Source: Fistulifera solaris (taxonomy: Eukaryota > Bacillariophyta > Bacillariophyceae > Naviculales > Stauroneidaceae). Taken from it: a DNA stretch of 64,000 bases. Position numbers and translations under genes: made by a program. The notes beneath the pieces are model-generated. The model saw nothing but the letters and a program-made list of their open reading frames with translations, did not search any database and had not been told where the DNA came from. Shown here in pieces: positions 41,776-53,336 of the stretch (position 1 is its first letter; each line of letters starts with the position of its first letter). Location: assembly GCA_030295235.1 (NCBI GenBank), contig AP026148.1, positions 773,501 through 837,500 of the forward strand, written 5' to 3'.

Positions 41776-43201
41776 ATGACTATAAGTAATCTTCGCATCG
41801 TTCTTCTTCTTTTCCTCGCCTTGAGCGTATCCTGTCAACGAATCGGCGGCGCTGAGAATAATACAGCTCCAGGAAGTGTTGCCAACTTGAGTAGCATACC
41901 AGAGGACGCAGCAACGGAGGTTGTGTTTCCGGAAGACACAAGGACTTCCACGGAAGGGACTTCACTGAATGCTAGCGTGACTGCCGACAATCCTATCATC
42001 CCAGGGCAATATATTGTCTTTTACAAGCGAAAAGCCGATCGTCCTTCCATTGCGACGGCACAACAACAACGTCTTCCGTTTCGAATCATTCGCGAGTTGC
42101 GGAAGGCTATAGCGGTTGCGGGTATGGATGACGAGCAATATCAACAAATGCTTCAAGATCCTGCAGTTGAGAAAGTCGTCCCAGTAAGTTACCGGCGTGT
42201 TGCGTTTGTCTACTTGTCTCGAACTTCGATCTCTTACTGTCATACTCATTACGTCGCTCTTGTAGGACTTTACCATTACTGTTGATGATAGTAAAAACCT
42301 ATTCCGAACGACTCAGATTACATGTAGTGGTTTGACACAACCTTCTTGTGGACTCGCGGAAGTAGCCCAGAATTCACCTGCCAATTGGGGTTTAGATCGG
42401 ATCGATCAAGACAGTTTGCCACTGGACAATAGTTATGCTACCCGATGCGATGGAGCTCGCGTACAAGTCTATGTCATTGATACGGGCATTCGAAAGTCTC
42501 ATGTTGAATTCGGTGGGCGAGCAATATGTGGGGCGAATTATGTCTCCGGGGAATCTTGTCAAGACTTTGATGGACACGGCACCCATGTCGCCGGAACGAT
42601 CGGCGGTGCAACATATGGCGTGGCGAAAAGAGTCCAGATATTAGATGTCAAAGTCTTTAATCGGGAGGGTGTGGGTGCCTTGTCGACGGTAATGGCTGGA
42701 TTGGAATATGTCGTTTCTCAGAAGAATCGGAATCCCGATATACCGATGGTCGTTAACATGTCGTTGGGGTCAGTGGGGACCAGTAACGAGATAAAAAATG
42801 CTGTTGACGAAGCTGTGGCAGCCGGGATCGTCGTCGTTGTAGCTGCCGGAAATAAAGGTATGGATGCTTGCAACTACTCTCCAGCGTTTGTGCCTAGTGC
42901 CATCACTGTAAGTGCAACGGATCGACAGGACGCGCGACCAACATGGTCAAACTTTGGTAACTGCGTCGATTTGTCAGCACCGGGCGTCCAAATTTTGTCG
43001 GCATATTTCACAAATGACAGGGCAACCGCATCGTTGAGTGGGACCTCTATGGCTGCACCGCACGTGGCGGGGGCAGCAGCTTTGTATTTGCAGGCAAATC
43101 CGAATTGGACGCCAGCACAAGTTTGGCAAGCCATGCGAAATGATGCCTCCGATTCGGTACAGGGTACCGCGCGTCGAATGTTGCAAATACAGTTTATTTG
43201 A
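41776..43201 (+). CDS. Subtilisin-like (S8, proteinase K type) secreted protease 3
   Basis: Exons are 41776-42183 and 42266-43201, with an 82-bp intron; the intact product is 447 aa. The ATG at 41776 was chosen because it starts a clean signal peptide (MTISNLRIVLLLFLALSVSC). The N-terminal spacer is longer than in subtilisin 2, then comes an I9-type prodomain (IPGQYIVFYKRKADR ... KAIAVAGMDDEQY). The intron again separates prodomain from catalytic domain. Catalytic Asp is in VYVIDTGIRKSH, His in DGHGTHVAGTIGG, Asn in VVVAAGNKGMDAC and Ser in [17 protein letters not shown]. An extra Cys-containing segment (TCSGLTQPSCGLAEV) precedes the WGLDRIDQ entry. Unlike copies 1 and 2 it has no divergent Cys-rich partner. 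Confidence 0.93.
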
Positions 43202-43403
43202 AAGCATAGTATCCGAAAATTCTAGTAAAAAAATGGAAAATTGACAAGCTCAAGCTAGTACCTCCAAATTTTAGCTCTTTGTGAGTATGCGTTGGATCTC
43301 TACGAGATATCACTTGTGACAACGACCATTCACTTCTGATCAAAATGGTATAGAATGAAGAACCTATTTTCATGCAAAACTTCATCCCGCCATGGAGCAT
43401 GGA

Positions 43404-45662
43404 TCATGCCCAACCCAATCTTGCCCAGCTACTTGTCTCAGCAATTCCTGCTTCGTTTACCACTCTTCTCCTTACCGTTGCGTTCGGAGTCGACGATTGA
43501 GGACAGTTCAAACAACAAGCACATGCCACTTCGCCTGGACAGTCAGCATAAGCTTCCGCGCCGCCCGCTACGATAGCCGCACATGTTGCGTCGCTGATGA
43601 AGCCCGACAGCTCATTGCCGCGAACATTCAACATCGATAGGCTGCTTAAAGCCCCCAAGTCGGGGACTGGTCCAGTTAAAAAATTATTTTGTAATTCGAG
43701 GTTTTTCATGTCCGTCAAGGCGACAAGTGAAGAAGGGATAGTACCGGTCAGTTCATTATCCGAAAATCTCAGCCCAGCCTTGATTAGCTTCAGATTACCG
43801 AATTCATTCGGGATAGGACCAACGAAGTTATTATTATTAACCCAAACGCCTTTGGCATTAACCAGTAAGCCCAACTCTGTGGGGATTGTTCCTGTGAGAC
43901 TGTGACATGAAATAACAAGCTTGGGTTAGATACGACGTCTCATTCGTCCTTACTGAGTAAAACTCACCGATTGGCGTCCACGCTGAGCTGGAGCATACTT
44001 CTCAAGCTTCCCACTTCGGTTGGAAGAGGACCAGTGAGATCGTTCTTACGAAAGGAAACTTTTGTTGAAGATGTCAGCAAACCAACGGTCGTAGGAATCT
44101 TTCCGATTAATTTACATCGTTCCATCAACACCAGCGTTGCACGAGGCCATTCGAGGAATAACGAAGATGGAATAGTAGCATTGCTCATGTCATGGTTCTT
44201 GATAACAAATTCCCGAATCGTGGTCAGCTTGCTAAATTCTGGAGGTATAGTACCCGTTATTTTGGCGGCGCCTGTGGGATCGTTCACAATGGATAAAATC
44301 TCTAAATTGGTCAAAATAGATAGTTCCGCAGGCAAAGTGCCACCAATGTTGTTTTTGTCAAACACCAGTTGCGAGACATCCGTGGGGCTCGTATTCCCAT
44401 TGCAACTGGTTGTCTCGGGAGCGTCCGTTTGCCACAAACATTCATCAGAAGCAGAAAGCCAGTTTTCTCCCCGCGTCCATGTATCACCATTCGTACTGAA
44501 ATAGAACACCGCTAAGGCATACCGTTGAATCAACCGAGCATCCAAGTTGGGTTCGATGTCCTGCAAAACAATGTCTTCCTCAAGCCACAGATACGCTCTA
44601 TACTGCGGAGTACCCTCGAGACGAATACTGGCACCCTGATCATTGGTGAAAAATGTCGACAACCGAGTAAAAACATCGGGGAATCGAGCCGTAAAGCCAT
44701 CACTTTCGGTAACATTGGTGGGTAGTATCGTAGGGGCGAAAGATTGTGGACTATTTGTGGGCGCTGTTTCTGCTGCAACCGGAGCTTTCGTTGGATTTGG
44801 GGCTACTGGAGATACTGGGGCTAGAGTTGGCGCATCTATGGGCGAAGGCGATTGCGTATCCGGCTCAGGAACAACGATTGTAGTTGTCGGTTCCTTGTCT
44901 TGATTGGCTTGCTGAATTGCAAACGCCATCACTGTTCCCACAATAGCCAGTAAAAGTACGACGCCCAAGAAGAGAAAAAATGAACCATGTGCGCATACTC
45001 GACTTATCTGCCTCAATTTCTTCAATTTCTTCCAATGGATACTCCGATTCGGATGCAAAGGACATTCCATCTCGATAAAATGGCATGGGCGGCGGTGTGG
45101 GGAGCGAACTCACACTGCGAGACGACGATGTTGTCGACCGAGGCGGCCCTCTCACACTCTTGGAAGGCGATCGCATCGATTTGAAGGGCGAGGAATCGTA
45201 ACGTGACCGTCGAGGCGAGAGTGATCGAGAACGGGTAGTAGAAATTGACGATGACCTCATCGGAGATCTCATGCTGCGCGATGGAGATTGATAGGGCTCA
45301 TCAAAGGATCTCGTACTTCGTGAGGGCAATTGATACGTTTTGGGTGGAGAGCTTGCACGAAAACCTTCATCTGGCTGCTTCGCATTTAGGTTGCCTGAAG
45401 GAGATTCGTACGTTTTGGGCGGCAAATTGGGTTGAATTTGTTCCTCGTTAGGTGCCTGTGAGATGACACGCGCTGTCGCTCGAGGAGGCGCTGATTGAAG
45501 AGTCGAAATCTGATGATGCGTTTTTGGCTGCGGCGCCTGAGTTGTTTTCGGAGATTGAGGTGGCGTTATAGGGAGCTCCATGGGTTGGTTCGGTTGCCGC
45601 AGAGGAGAATTATTTCCGGAAAACGTTGCTTGACTTGGGTCGACAGTTTCGTTAGAATTCAT
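43404..45662 (-). CDS. Membrane-anchored leucine-rich-repeat protein (one frameshift)
   Basis: Exon 1 is 43968-45662 and exon 2 is 43404-43899, with a 68-bp intron joining DANR/LTGTIPTELG. The N-terminal cytoplasmic part (about 215 aa) is disordered and Ser/Pro/Arg-rich, with repeated PPKTY and SRS motifs. A TM helix follows (LFLGVVLLLAIVGTVMAFAIQQ), then a Pro/Thr-rich extracellular stalk (PSPIDAPTLAPVSPVAPNP). A LRR domain with plant-type GTIPxELxxLxxL repeats ends in a Cys-rich cap (CACCLNCP). The arrangement matches diatom receptor-like LRR proteins without kinase domains. The frame changes just before the TM helix; removing one T from the T6 run near 44970-44980 restores it, and exon lengths sum to one base over a multiple of three. 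Likely a recognition or adhesion receptor. Confidence 0.87.
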
Positions 45663-46372
45663 GAAAATATTTTTAAGTAGTCAATTAATCTCTTTTCATA
45701 GCGTATTTCCTTCCCGTCTTTCTCGACCGAAATGGAAGCTTTCAAGTTATATAACCGATGCAATTGTCGTTATTTGAATCTCTATTTGACTGGTTGATGA
45801 AGAGGTGTTATTCGAGCCACTCATCATTTACCATGCAGACAAAATCCGTCGCGCTTCGCGTTCGCGGTCCTCGACATGCGAATGAGGGTCATTATTCGGT
45901 CACTCGTCACTCGTCAATTCATCAATCGTCACTCGTCACAGTCACAACCAGTGCTCATTATTGTTACAAACCCGTACTGTTGAAGACTTCTAATTTCTTA
46001 TTGCAAACAGATGGACAAGTCTCTTGGGGAAGTCTTAAGCTACACTTTGGATCTATAGCCAAGTGCCGAGTATTTTCTGAGAATTTTGGCGGTCTTTGCT
46101 TCATTGTCGTGACGACGCCCTGTTGTCGACTATAAGAGAAAGTGTCACGATTCCCCCCTCCTAAAATACAAAACCCTTGACGCCCTTGTAAACATGCTGA
46201 TGTGGCTTGACGTAATCATCTACAGTAGAGCTTGTCTTCAACGCATATCTGACGTGGTGCATGCACTGATTTTGAACGATTGCACTGGTGAAACAGAAAC
46301 GCTATCATGGTCAACGGCCGACATTATTACCCTACGAAAACGATCACCTTATGTTTTATCACAATACCGCAA
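45663..46372. other. Divergent intergenic region
   Basis: This contains TCACTCGTCA microsatellite-like sequence near 45895-45945. No gene is seen. Confidence 0.4.
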
Positions 46373-46940
46373 ATGGGTCCCTTTCAAGCAATCTTTCGTC
46401 GCAAAACAAAGCTGCATCCCGAGCAAACGGAAAAATTGCAGAAAGAAGAGGAAATAGCGGCAACCTACCATGATTGGACGTCGACGGGCTCACGTGATTG
46501 CTCCTGTTCGTTGCCCCCATGTCATGTAGGTGAGAACTTTCACAGCAAGAATGATGCCCTTCTCCCACTTATTCTGAATCCTTGTTACATTGCTGAAATC
46601 AGAAAAGTTCCTTGACAGCGAGCTGCAGGAGGATGACTGGCGTTGTATAAATGGTGACAAGAAAAATGCAAAACTGGAAACATACGACAATCGAGGAGAA
46701 GAACTGTGGCATAGCGAACGCGAAGCATGGTTAGAGCGATCTGAAAACGCACAGCCTCTCTCAAAGCCACTTTCACTGAAGGGAACGGAAGCGCTGGTGA
46801 AATTTATGAAGGAAAAAGAAGGGGCCCACCCGTTGCCTCGAAGAATACCGCTTTCTTGTATGGTTCGAATCTACAGTCAGCATATCTGGGACAGTTCTTC
46901 TGACAAGAGTTACGATCAGTGTGAGAGACATGTTTACTAA
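46373..46940 (+). CDS. DUF4050 / Gag1-like clamp domain protein, copy 1
   Basis: The spliced model is 46373-46529 plus 46603-46940 (73-bp GT-AG intron) and gives 164 aa. The C-terminal half contains ELWHSEREAWLERSENAQ, GTEALVKFMKEKEG and RRIPLSCMVRIYSQHIW. This is the W-x3-R-x2-W ... IPLxxMVxIxxxxW pattern I associate with the Gag1-like clamp (DUF4050) family of plants, fungi and stramenopiles. The N-terminal half is basic and predicted to be unstructured. The biochemical role of the family is unclear. A tandem paralogue of nearly the same length follows at 47553. Confidence 0.6.
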
Positions 46941-47552
46941 CTGTGAAAGTTTGATGCAAAAGGGGATTCTGATGAAGAGACGACACCAAAAAAATCATTG
47001 AATGATCTTCCCGTTGACTGGTCTTTCGAGTGCTGATTCGTCAGAACTTTCAGCTACGCGGTCGCTCTTGCTCACTCATTTTCAAGTCAACGAGAAGCTT
47101 CTTGAAACGAACGAGCTTTGACTTTCGATTCATCCTCATGGTTCATGGTGGAAGCTTGATGATGCTCGCGATGGCTGACGCTGACGATGCATCATCTACA
47201 TCGTTGCCCTTTCTTCTCGCGGACTGAGGAACATCGATTTGTGTCGGACATAATGGCTAATTTACTGGTTACGGTTATGATGTATGACGTCATAGTAAGA
47301 GAGTCCGATTGTTGTGAGTTCCAACACTAAAATAATTACCACATAATATAATCCAGTACCAGTTACCAGGCATCCTTATAACGGCTAAATGTCTTCGTAA
47401 CGATTCATGATGAACCAAGACTGGAAAGGATCGTGTCAACAAAGGGAACTTTTCACGTGTTGCGAAAACAGGTAAGTCACGCCATCATGATCATCGCCGC
47501 GCGCCGCATTGCATGATACGGCCATTGCGAGTTTTGTTGCAACACCTACAAC
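46941..47552. other. Intergenic region between the DUF4050-like genes
   Basis: No gene is seen. A CCAGTACCAGTTACCAGG motif lies at about 47353-47370. Confidence 0.4.
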
Positions 47553-48050
47553 ATGTGGAAAAGGATTCGAAAGCAATTGTTTTCTAGCAGTAAGCAAGAA
47601 GCCCGCCATGAGGGAATGGTACGAGGCGAAAAGCAATGGACGATAGAACGGACGAAACACAATCGAAGACGTGTTCGTGAAAAGATGTGTTCTCACACCT
47701 CCGGAACGACATGTCCCGAGTTTTTTTCTTCGGGTCGTACGTTGACGGCCGAAGACATTAGAGCCATCGATAGTTGTAGGGCCAATAAGGAAGAAGATGT
47801 TGCAGAGATGACTCAAGAGAATGGCTGGTGGGTTTCTAAGACAACCGCCGAAGGAAAAGAAGAGCTAGAGTTTCGAAACAAAGGACTCCTGCACTGGGAA
47901 GCCAGACAAATGGAATGGCTACATCGTAGCAATTACAATGAACAATACCGGCGACCAGTCAACGTTGAAAGGAGCCTCTCCTTGGTCGTTTCGATCTGCA
48001 ATGATTTAGAGTGGTCTGATTCGGATAAGCACGATTCGGATAGCTGGTAA
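47553..48050 (+). CDS. DUF4050 / Gag1-like clamp domain protein, copy 2
   Basis: This intact single-exon frame encodes 165 aa. It shares with copy 1 the basic N-terminus, a central Trp/Glu-rich part and the C-terminal pattern GLLHWEARQMEWLHRS ... RRPVNVERSLSLVVSICNDLEW, aligning with RRIPLSCMVRIYSQHIW. The two proteins are strongly diverged and only copy 1 has an intron, so the duplication is old or one copy arose by retroposition. Confidence 0.55.
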   Translation: MWKRIRKQLFSSSKQEARHEGMVRGEKQWTIERTKHNRRRVREKMCSHTSGTTCPEFFSSGRTLTAEDIRAIDSCRANKEEDVAEMTQENGWWVSKTTAEGKEELEFRNKGLLHWEARQMEWLHRSNYNEQYRRPVNVERSLSLVVSICNDLEWSDSDKHDSDSW

Positions 48051-48418
48051 GCTGCTTGCAAACATTTGACGTCAACCAAAATGTAATCCATAAGTATAAA
48101 TATTGCGAGGATAACTAGTAAGATGTATTTTTTATAATGGTAAAACCTAAACTTAGTCGGGACTGCCGTTGAGTCGCGGATGTCTTTAGTACACTTTGCT
48201 TCATAGGCATTGTTCTTTCGGAACGCTCACGTTTGCGCGTCGGACTATGGATCAAGAAAGTAGCGGTAAGGTGTCCGAAGTCCACAGGGGCTAGAAAAAC
48301 ACCCCCAAGGGAACAGCAAAGATCGTGAATAAGACAAGACCATCGAGGTTTGAGATTGAGGCCATCATTCATTCAATTTGCTTCTGAATCGTTCTAGCAT
48401 CGTTGCACTCTTTCAACC

Positions 48419-49489
48419 ATGAGCTCGACACTCAATTCCTCTTTCGCTACCTTCAACAATAGCAAGGTTTCCTTCGACGAAGAATCCGTAACTCAGTTTG
48501 GTTACGAACATGAAGATATTGTTGAAGGATTTACAATTGGTTCAAATCGAGAAATACAGACGCGAGTAGGACACGACACGCAGCCGTTACGTCCCATTCG
48601 ACGCAGCACCGTTCAGGAGTCATATTTTCATTATCGTCCCTCGATTTGGTTGTTTGGTTGTGACGACACTGCGCAGGCTTTTACAGGCTGGGCAGGGACC
48701 ATCGCACACGCGTATAGTCAACGTGCAGACGTTTTCAATCGAGGATATGATGGATATAATACGTTGCACGCCTTGCATGTCTTTCCCAGAATTTTCGGCA
48801 AGACGGAACACACAGTCCTCTACGTTACCGTGTGGTTTGGCTTGCACGATGCGAGTCTAGGGTCGAGGCATGTTTCGTTGACAGAATACATTGACAATGT
48901 CAAGTGTATTCTCAAGAAATTTCGCATTCTGCAACGATCAAGCTTTCCCATTTTGCTCCTGACCCCAGCGCCAGTCAATGAAGCAGCGCCTCGCTTTGAA
49001 AAATTATCTGATAGCTACTCGAACGATAGGGCACGCGAATATGGTGAAGCGCTCAAAGAAGTTGCCTCACTTGACGAGAACTGTGCCGTAGTTGATGTCT
49101 GGGAGTGTTTGGATGGTGATTCGACAGAACGTTCCCTATATTTGCAAGATAATGGTATACATTTGAGCGACGAAGGCCACGCAAGAGTCGCCGACGCTAC
49201 TTTGAGTATTGTGAAACGAATATTTCCTTACGCCTATCCAATGGAGTACAATGACGATGGCGAACCTATTCTACGAACAGGAGTCGATCGAGAGCAATCG
49301 ACTTGGAAAGATCTTGTTCGCTACTATACACGTCTAAAACCTTTGTTAATTCTAGACAAAATTCTTCGCCTGACATTTGGGCTAGAGCGCGTGCACTTAC
49401 AGCGCAAGGTTGAAGAATCCTTCCTCGTCTTCTGTTTTATATTCCGCATCAACGTCGTCATCATCGGGGCTAAAATACAGGGCGATTAG
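48419..49489 (+). CDS. SGNH/GDSL (IAH1-like) fold protein without canonical nucleophile
   Basis: The 356-aa frame follows the isoamyl-acetate-esterase-like SGNH layout: block I region IWLFGCDDTAQAF, GWAGTIAHAYSQRADVFNRGYDGYNT (block II Gly), LYVTVWFGLHDAS (block III), ILLLTPAPV, VVDVWECLDGD and block V DNGIHLSDEGH. The Asp-His pair of block V is kept. The GDS of block I reads GCDD, so the catalytic Ser is missing, and the Asn of block III (normally G-x-N-D) is Leu (GLHD). It is therefore probably not an esterase of the usual mechanism. The C-terminal 100 aa after the fold are not recognised, and an overlapping frame (49410-49832) stays open for 140 codons beyond, so the true C-terminus is uncertain. 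Confidence 0.78.
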   Translation: MSSTLNSSFATFNNSKVSFDEESVTQFGYEHEDIVEGFTIGSNREIQTRVGHDTQPLRPIRRSTVQESYFHYRPSIWLFGCDDTAQAFTGWAGTIAHAYSQRADVFNRGYDGYNTLHALHVFPRIFGKTEHTVLYVTVWFGLHDASLGSRHVSLTEYIDNVKCILKKFRILQRSSFPILLLTPAPVNEAAPRFEKLSDSYSNDRAREYGEALKEVASLDENCAVVDVWECLDGDSTERSLYLQDNGIHLSDEGHARVADATLSIVKRIFPYAYPMEYNDDGEPILRTGVDREQSTWKDLVRYYTRLKPLLILDKILRLTFGLERVHLQRKVEESFLVFCFIFRINVVIIGAKIQGD

Positions 49490-50635
49490 TAACGTTAAAC
49501 TTCGTTCTCGTGGTGCAGCTTGGCCGCATCCGTCGCGCTTGCGCCATTTTTGGCGTCCTTTTTCCCATGCTTGCAACCCTTTATTTACGAACAGTGATGT
49601 TCCATCCTTTACTTGCCACCAATCAGATTCGGTTGCGGAAATAATCTTGAGCTTGTCATCATCGACGGCCGATGACTTGTCTATCTTTAACGTTCGGAAG
49701 ACTTTTGTCGCTTCGCTCCTCGATCGGAACGCAACATGTGTGGGACTTCCCTATTCTTGGCTTTCATCGTTTTATTCTAGCAATGACAAAAATTGGAGCC
49801 TTTTGTTTGTCAAGTTCAATTGCCGTGGATAGGACTTAAAATATAATGTCAAATTGTTGTGATTATTAATTGCAGAAGGCTATATCTTCCAGCGAGAAAA
49901 GGCGGCGTGCGGCTGCCAGCGGCGACGACGACGACAACATACTTTGTAGTCACAACGCGCGATCGCTTCAAGTAAAGCGGAGAAACAAATACTCCGTTCT
50001 CCATTGAACTTTGACACTAGGGTATAATGTAGAAATTGACGCGACAAATTTTGTCACGTTGGGTTTGCACGATCTTGCCGTAGGCTGGGAGCACCTTGCA
50101 CCTTGCGGTATTCTAAGACCGGGTTTCAGTCACGAAGTAAGTTTGCTCGTGAAGCGTGAATCCCTTACCATTTCTAAGAGCCTGCTACAACTAACATAAA
50201 CCTACGTCAACCACCAAATGCTGTCCATTATGATTTTACAGGCCCAGGGTACTTTGCAAGCAATGTTTGATTGTCGAAATTTCGTGGGCTAATTTACTGG
50301 ATTGTGCTCTCATTGAAATAGATGTTCAAGTCCAGTGCTCTGATTCAAGACGGATGAATGATGGTCAATCGAAGCAACAGCTCAAAATTGATATTCTAAT
50401 GCTTACAACGTATAATAATTGATACAACTACCGGGCTGGAGACTATAACTTTTTGTTTCATCATGACTACAGCTCAAACAACACTCCATTAAAAAATCAT
50501 TGAAAAGTTAAATCGGATCAAGTTGACTTAAATTTAATGAAACAAGAAAGGCCAATCCAGCTTTATTAAAAATCACGAAGCGTGCTGATCTGTCATGGTC
50601 AATTTGTACACAATGGTGTGCTCGACGAAAGAGTT
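49490..50635. other. Intergenic region
   Basis: The first 340 bp are covered by an unassigned open frame (49410-49832) that overlaps the SGNH gene. The rest holds nothing recognisable apart from an ATACTCCG motif near 49989. Confidence 0.4.
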
Positions 50636-51796
50636 TCACTGCTCTACCATGCTAATACGGCGCTCGTGTCGGAGCAAGCGAAGCTCGGGCAATTGCCCGC
50701 GCTCGTACCACAAAATGCTATTCTTAGGAAGCGGCGTCCAGGTGTGCGTCTTTGTTAGTGGACAGCTTGCTACAATCAAACAAGCAGTGGTTGGATCAAC
50801 CTCATTATAAAGACGACCAGGACGACTCTCGGCGTTGATCAAGCACATCTTCTTCTCGGTGTAGTCTTCTCCATCCGCAAGACCGTCATCATCCGAACTG
50901 TTGTCATCACTTGTGCTGTTGTTGACACTCTCGGCTTCCAACGTCGCTTCTTCGTGTGTGAGTTCATAATAGAGACGCTCGGCATTCCCAAACGCCATGT
51001 AGAGCGAAGGCGGTGGCACTCGAGGTGACTTGTCACAGAAGCGCGTCGCGACGATCGTATCACCATCCACCAAGCAGAAGTTGAAAGTGCTGTAGGTCGT
51101 ATCGTAGATTCCGGCTTCATCCATGAGAATCTCAATACTTCGTAGAGCTTTCTTCACGGCGTTCACTAAGCGCTTCGCTTCGAAGGGCGCCGTCTGATGA
51201 AACGGCGAGACGCCATCAGGAGAATCCTTTGTCAAGAATGTGAGAATGAGTGCAAAAATACATTCCGAGTCAGTTGTTCCTCTCACTGCAATAAACGCTT
51301 CATCTGTTAACTTTTGCATGAGTGCGCGACGAATCACGGGGAAGTTTTCGATGCGGCCGTTGTGACAAAACAGAAGCCGTCCTGCTTTGAAGGGGTGACA
51401 GTTGACTTGCGAAATCCCTGTAAACGCCGAAGCCGCACGCACGTGAGCGATTAAGCAGCGTGTATACACAGCTTTCACCAATTCATGAAGGTTGAGGTTG
51501 CTCCAGGCCGGCTGGGTGTCCTTAAAGACTGCCGCAACCGTTTGATCTATTCGCTTCGCAGCATCCGCTTTGACAATCTCTCTGTTCTCATCATACGGAG
51601 AAACATGAACTCGTTTCTCGTAATACCAACCAACACCGAATCCGTCGCCGTTCATGACGTGATTGTTGGTACTATCGCTTCCTGGATGAAAGGAAGCGTC
51701 CTTCGCGAGCTGCACGAGAGAATTAGAAGGCGCCAAAACAACATCCGCCAAGCAGACGTCTTGCTGGTTGCTCAAGAGAGCTATCCAGCGACACAT
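50636..51796 (-). CDS. Class II glutamine amidotransferase (DUG3/EgtC-like)
   Basis: The intact 386-aa frame begins MCRWIALL, with the N-terminal nucleophile Cys2 exposed after Met removal. The Ntn-hydrolase glutaminase fold continues with NGDGFGVGWY, FAHVRAAS-like LIAHVRAASAFTGISQVNCHPF, LLFCHNGRIENF and RGTTDSECIFALIL. In yeast the homologue DUG3 works with DUG2 and DUG1 to degrade glutathione. In bacteria the related EgtC acts in ergothioneine synthesis. No EgtB/D-type neighbour is visible, so a glutathione-related gamma-glutamyl hydrolase is the simpler reading. An acidic, Ser-rich insertion (NNSTSDDNSSDDDG) interrupts the C-terminal half. Confidence 0.92.
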   Translation of the reverse strand: MCRWIALLSNQQDVCLADVVLAPSNSLVQLAKDASFHPGSDSTNNHVMNGDGFGVGWYYEKRVHVSPYDENREIVKADAAKRIDQTVAAVFKDTQPAWSNLNLHELVKAVYTRCLIAHVRAASAFTGISQVNCHPFKAGRLLFCHNGRIENFPVIRRALMQKLTDEAFIAVRGTTDSECIFALILTFLTKDSPDGVSPFHQTAPFEAKRLVNAVKKALRSIEILMDEAGIYDTTYSTFNFCLVDGDTIVATRFCDKSPRVPPPSLYMAFGNAERLYYELTHEEATLEAESVNNSTSDDNSSDDDGLADGEDYTEKKMCLINAESRPGRLYNEVDPTTACLIVASCPLTKTHTWTPLPKNSILWYERGQLPELRLLRHERRISMVEQ

Positions 51797-52804
51797 CTTT
51801 AGATCCTCTTAAGATTTAAGGAAAAAAGAATTAAAGGCAACTTCAGTGAAACGAATGAATGAAGCTTTCTTTTGCGGCTCGAATGTGCCGACGTTTCGCG
51901 GGCATTTCCGTGCTGTCGGCTGTCTGTTTCTTTCAAGTTTTCACTCGTCCATTTTCCCTGGTTCAGATTTTTCGTATCGCTAATAGTGTACGGAGTCAAC
52001 GGCGTAACGCCTTCTCCGAGCGTTCATGATAAAAATAGACGTTTCACAAATAAAACCTATTTCAGACACGGACCGATGTACGCGTCAGTGACAATCTAAC
52101 TGACTTCGCGGAATTGAAGTGGTCGATTGTGCAGACTGTACTCGTGGCTCCTTGTACGAACCGTCTTGAGGGAGACCGGTGCTCAAACAAAGCAGTATCC
52201 TTCGATGTGTGGCATGATTATCCATGTGATGAAAGCCTGGTATCGCTTGGTCTTACAAAGACATTGGGGATTTGGGGCCTATCTCGGAATTCGCAAACGT
52301 TCCGATGTTGCAACCGAACATTCGCACCAAGTCCAGAATTTCTGAAAATTCTTTTCATAATCACGAATATCAGTCCGTGACTAACTGAGGCATTTTAATC
52401 TGGGACTCATTTCCATCGTTCGGCGGTTCGGCGTTCGGATAAGAGCAAGAGTCTGAAGGTCAGCAGTGACATCGGACACCCGGTGTTCATTCATTTCGGT
52501 GCCCGGCATTTCAAGAAGAGTACTGTAGCAGTCAAAAAAAGAATTAAAGTAATAAGGAAGTGTTCTTTTGGGCGTCGGAGGGTCGGAAAATAGGATAAAA
52601 AAAGGGAATAGCCTACTTAAACTATCCTAGTAACGTCACCCATGACCCAAGACCGAAACAACGAACAACGGTACGTGTAATACTTTGTAGTAGTAATTGC
52701 GTTCGGTGCGTTGTTTTCTGGGTTTTTTCTTCATTTCTCCGATCTCCGCGATATCCGCAATTATTTATTCATCCTCAATCGTTGTATTATTCAAACTAGA
52801 CACG
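51797..52804. other. Intergenic region
   Basis: No recognisable gene is seen between the amidotransferase and the hypothetical gene at 52805. Confidence 0.4.
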
Positions 52805-53272
52805 ATGCTGGCACATGAAAAAAAACCTTCGAAACAAATGAACAAAGTGCGACAAGTAAATCAACCAAACCTCAAATCGGGTAATATGTTAAGCAAGCAC
52901 AACATGCTAGGCAAGAGATTATGGCTCGATGTAGAGCAGATGTCGCTGTCAGATCTTCGCATCACAAAGAAACCGGCTGCTTGCTCAGATCAAGACTCTC
53001 CTACAGTGTGCCCAAAGTCATCTGCTTGCACGCTTTGTGATAAAGAAGATCTAGTACTGTCGACTTATACGGTGTCCGGTGTTGTAAGGAAGAAGAGCAT
53101 AGTTGACCAAATAAACCGACCCATGGACCCAGCTTACCGTAAATGCGTATATCGACACGTGTTGCGAACAAACGGGCTAACAATGCTCCTGAGCGCGTCT
53201 CACTTAAAAATATGGTTCAGATATGCCATGCAGTCTGGAATCGAGAAGATGATGATTCGTCCTTCGGAGTAA
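52805..53272 (+). CDS. Hypothetical protein
   Basis: From the ATG at 52805 the frame encodes 155 aa: a basic Lys/Asn/Gln-rich N-terminus, a central CPKSSACTLCDKED with a C-x-x-C pair, and a C-terminal segment (DPAYRKCVYRHVLRTNG ... HLKIWFRYAMQSGIEKMM) that looks helical. The upstream in-frame start at 52697 would add a hydrophobic stretch (CFLGFFFISPISAISAIIY) that could act as a signal anchor. I do not recognise the family. Confidence 0.45.
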   Translation: MLAHEKKPSKQMNKVRQVNQPNLKSGNMLSKHNMLGKRLWLDVEQMSLSDLRITKKPAACSDQDSPTVCPKSSACTLCDKEDLVLSTYTVSGVVRKKSIVDQINRPMDPAYRKCVYRHVLRTNGLTMLLSASHLKIWFRYAMQSGIEKMMIRPSE

Positions 53273-53336
53273 AGCGCAATTCTTGAATTTTGAATGTCCT
53301 TTAGACGAAAATACAACATTACTTTAGCAGCCAGCA

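Noticed and set aside
49410-49832. 140-aa frame overlapping the end of the SGNH gene
   Set aside because: It might be the true C-terminus after an indel, but no homology supports it, so it was not annotated as a gene.
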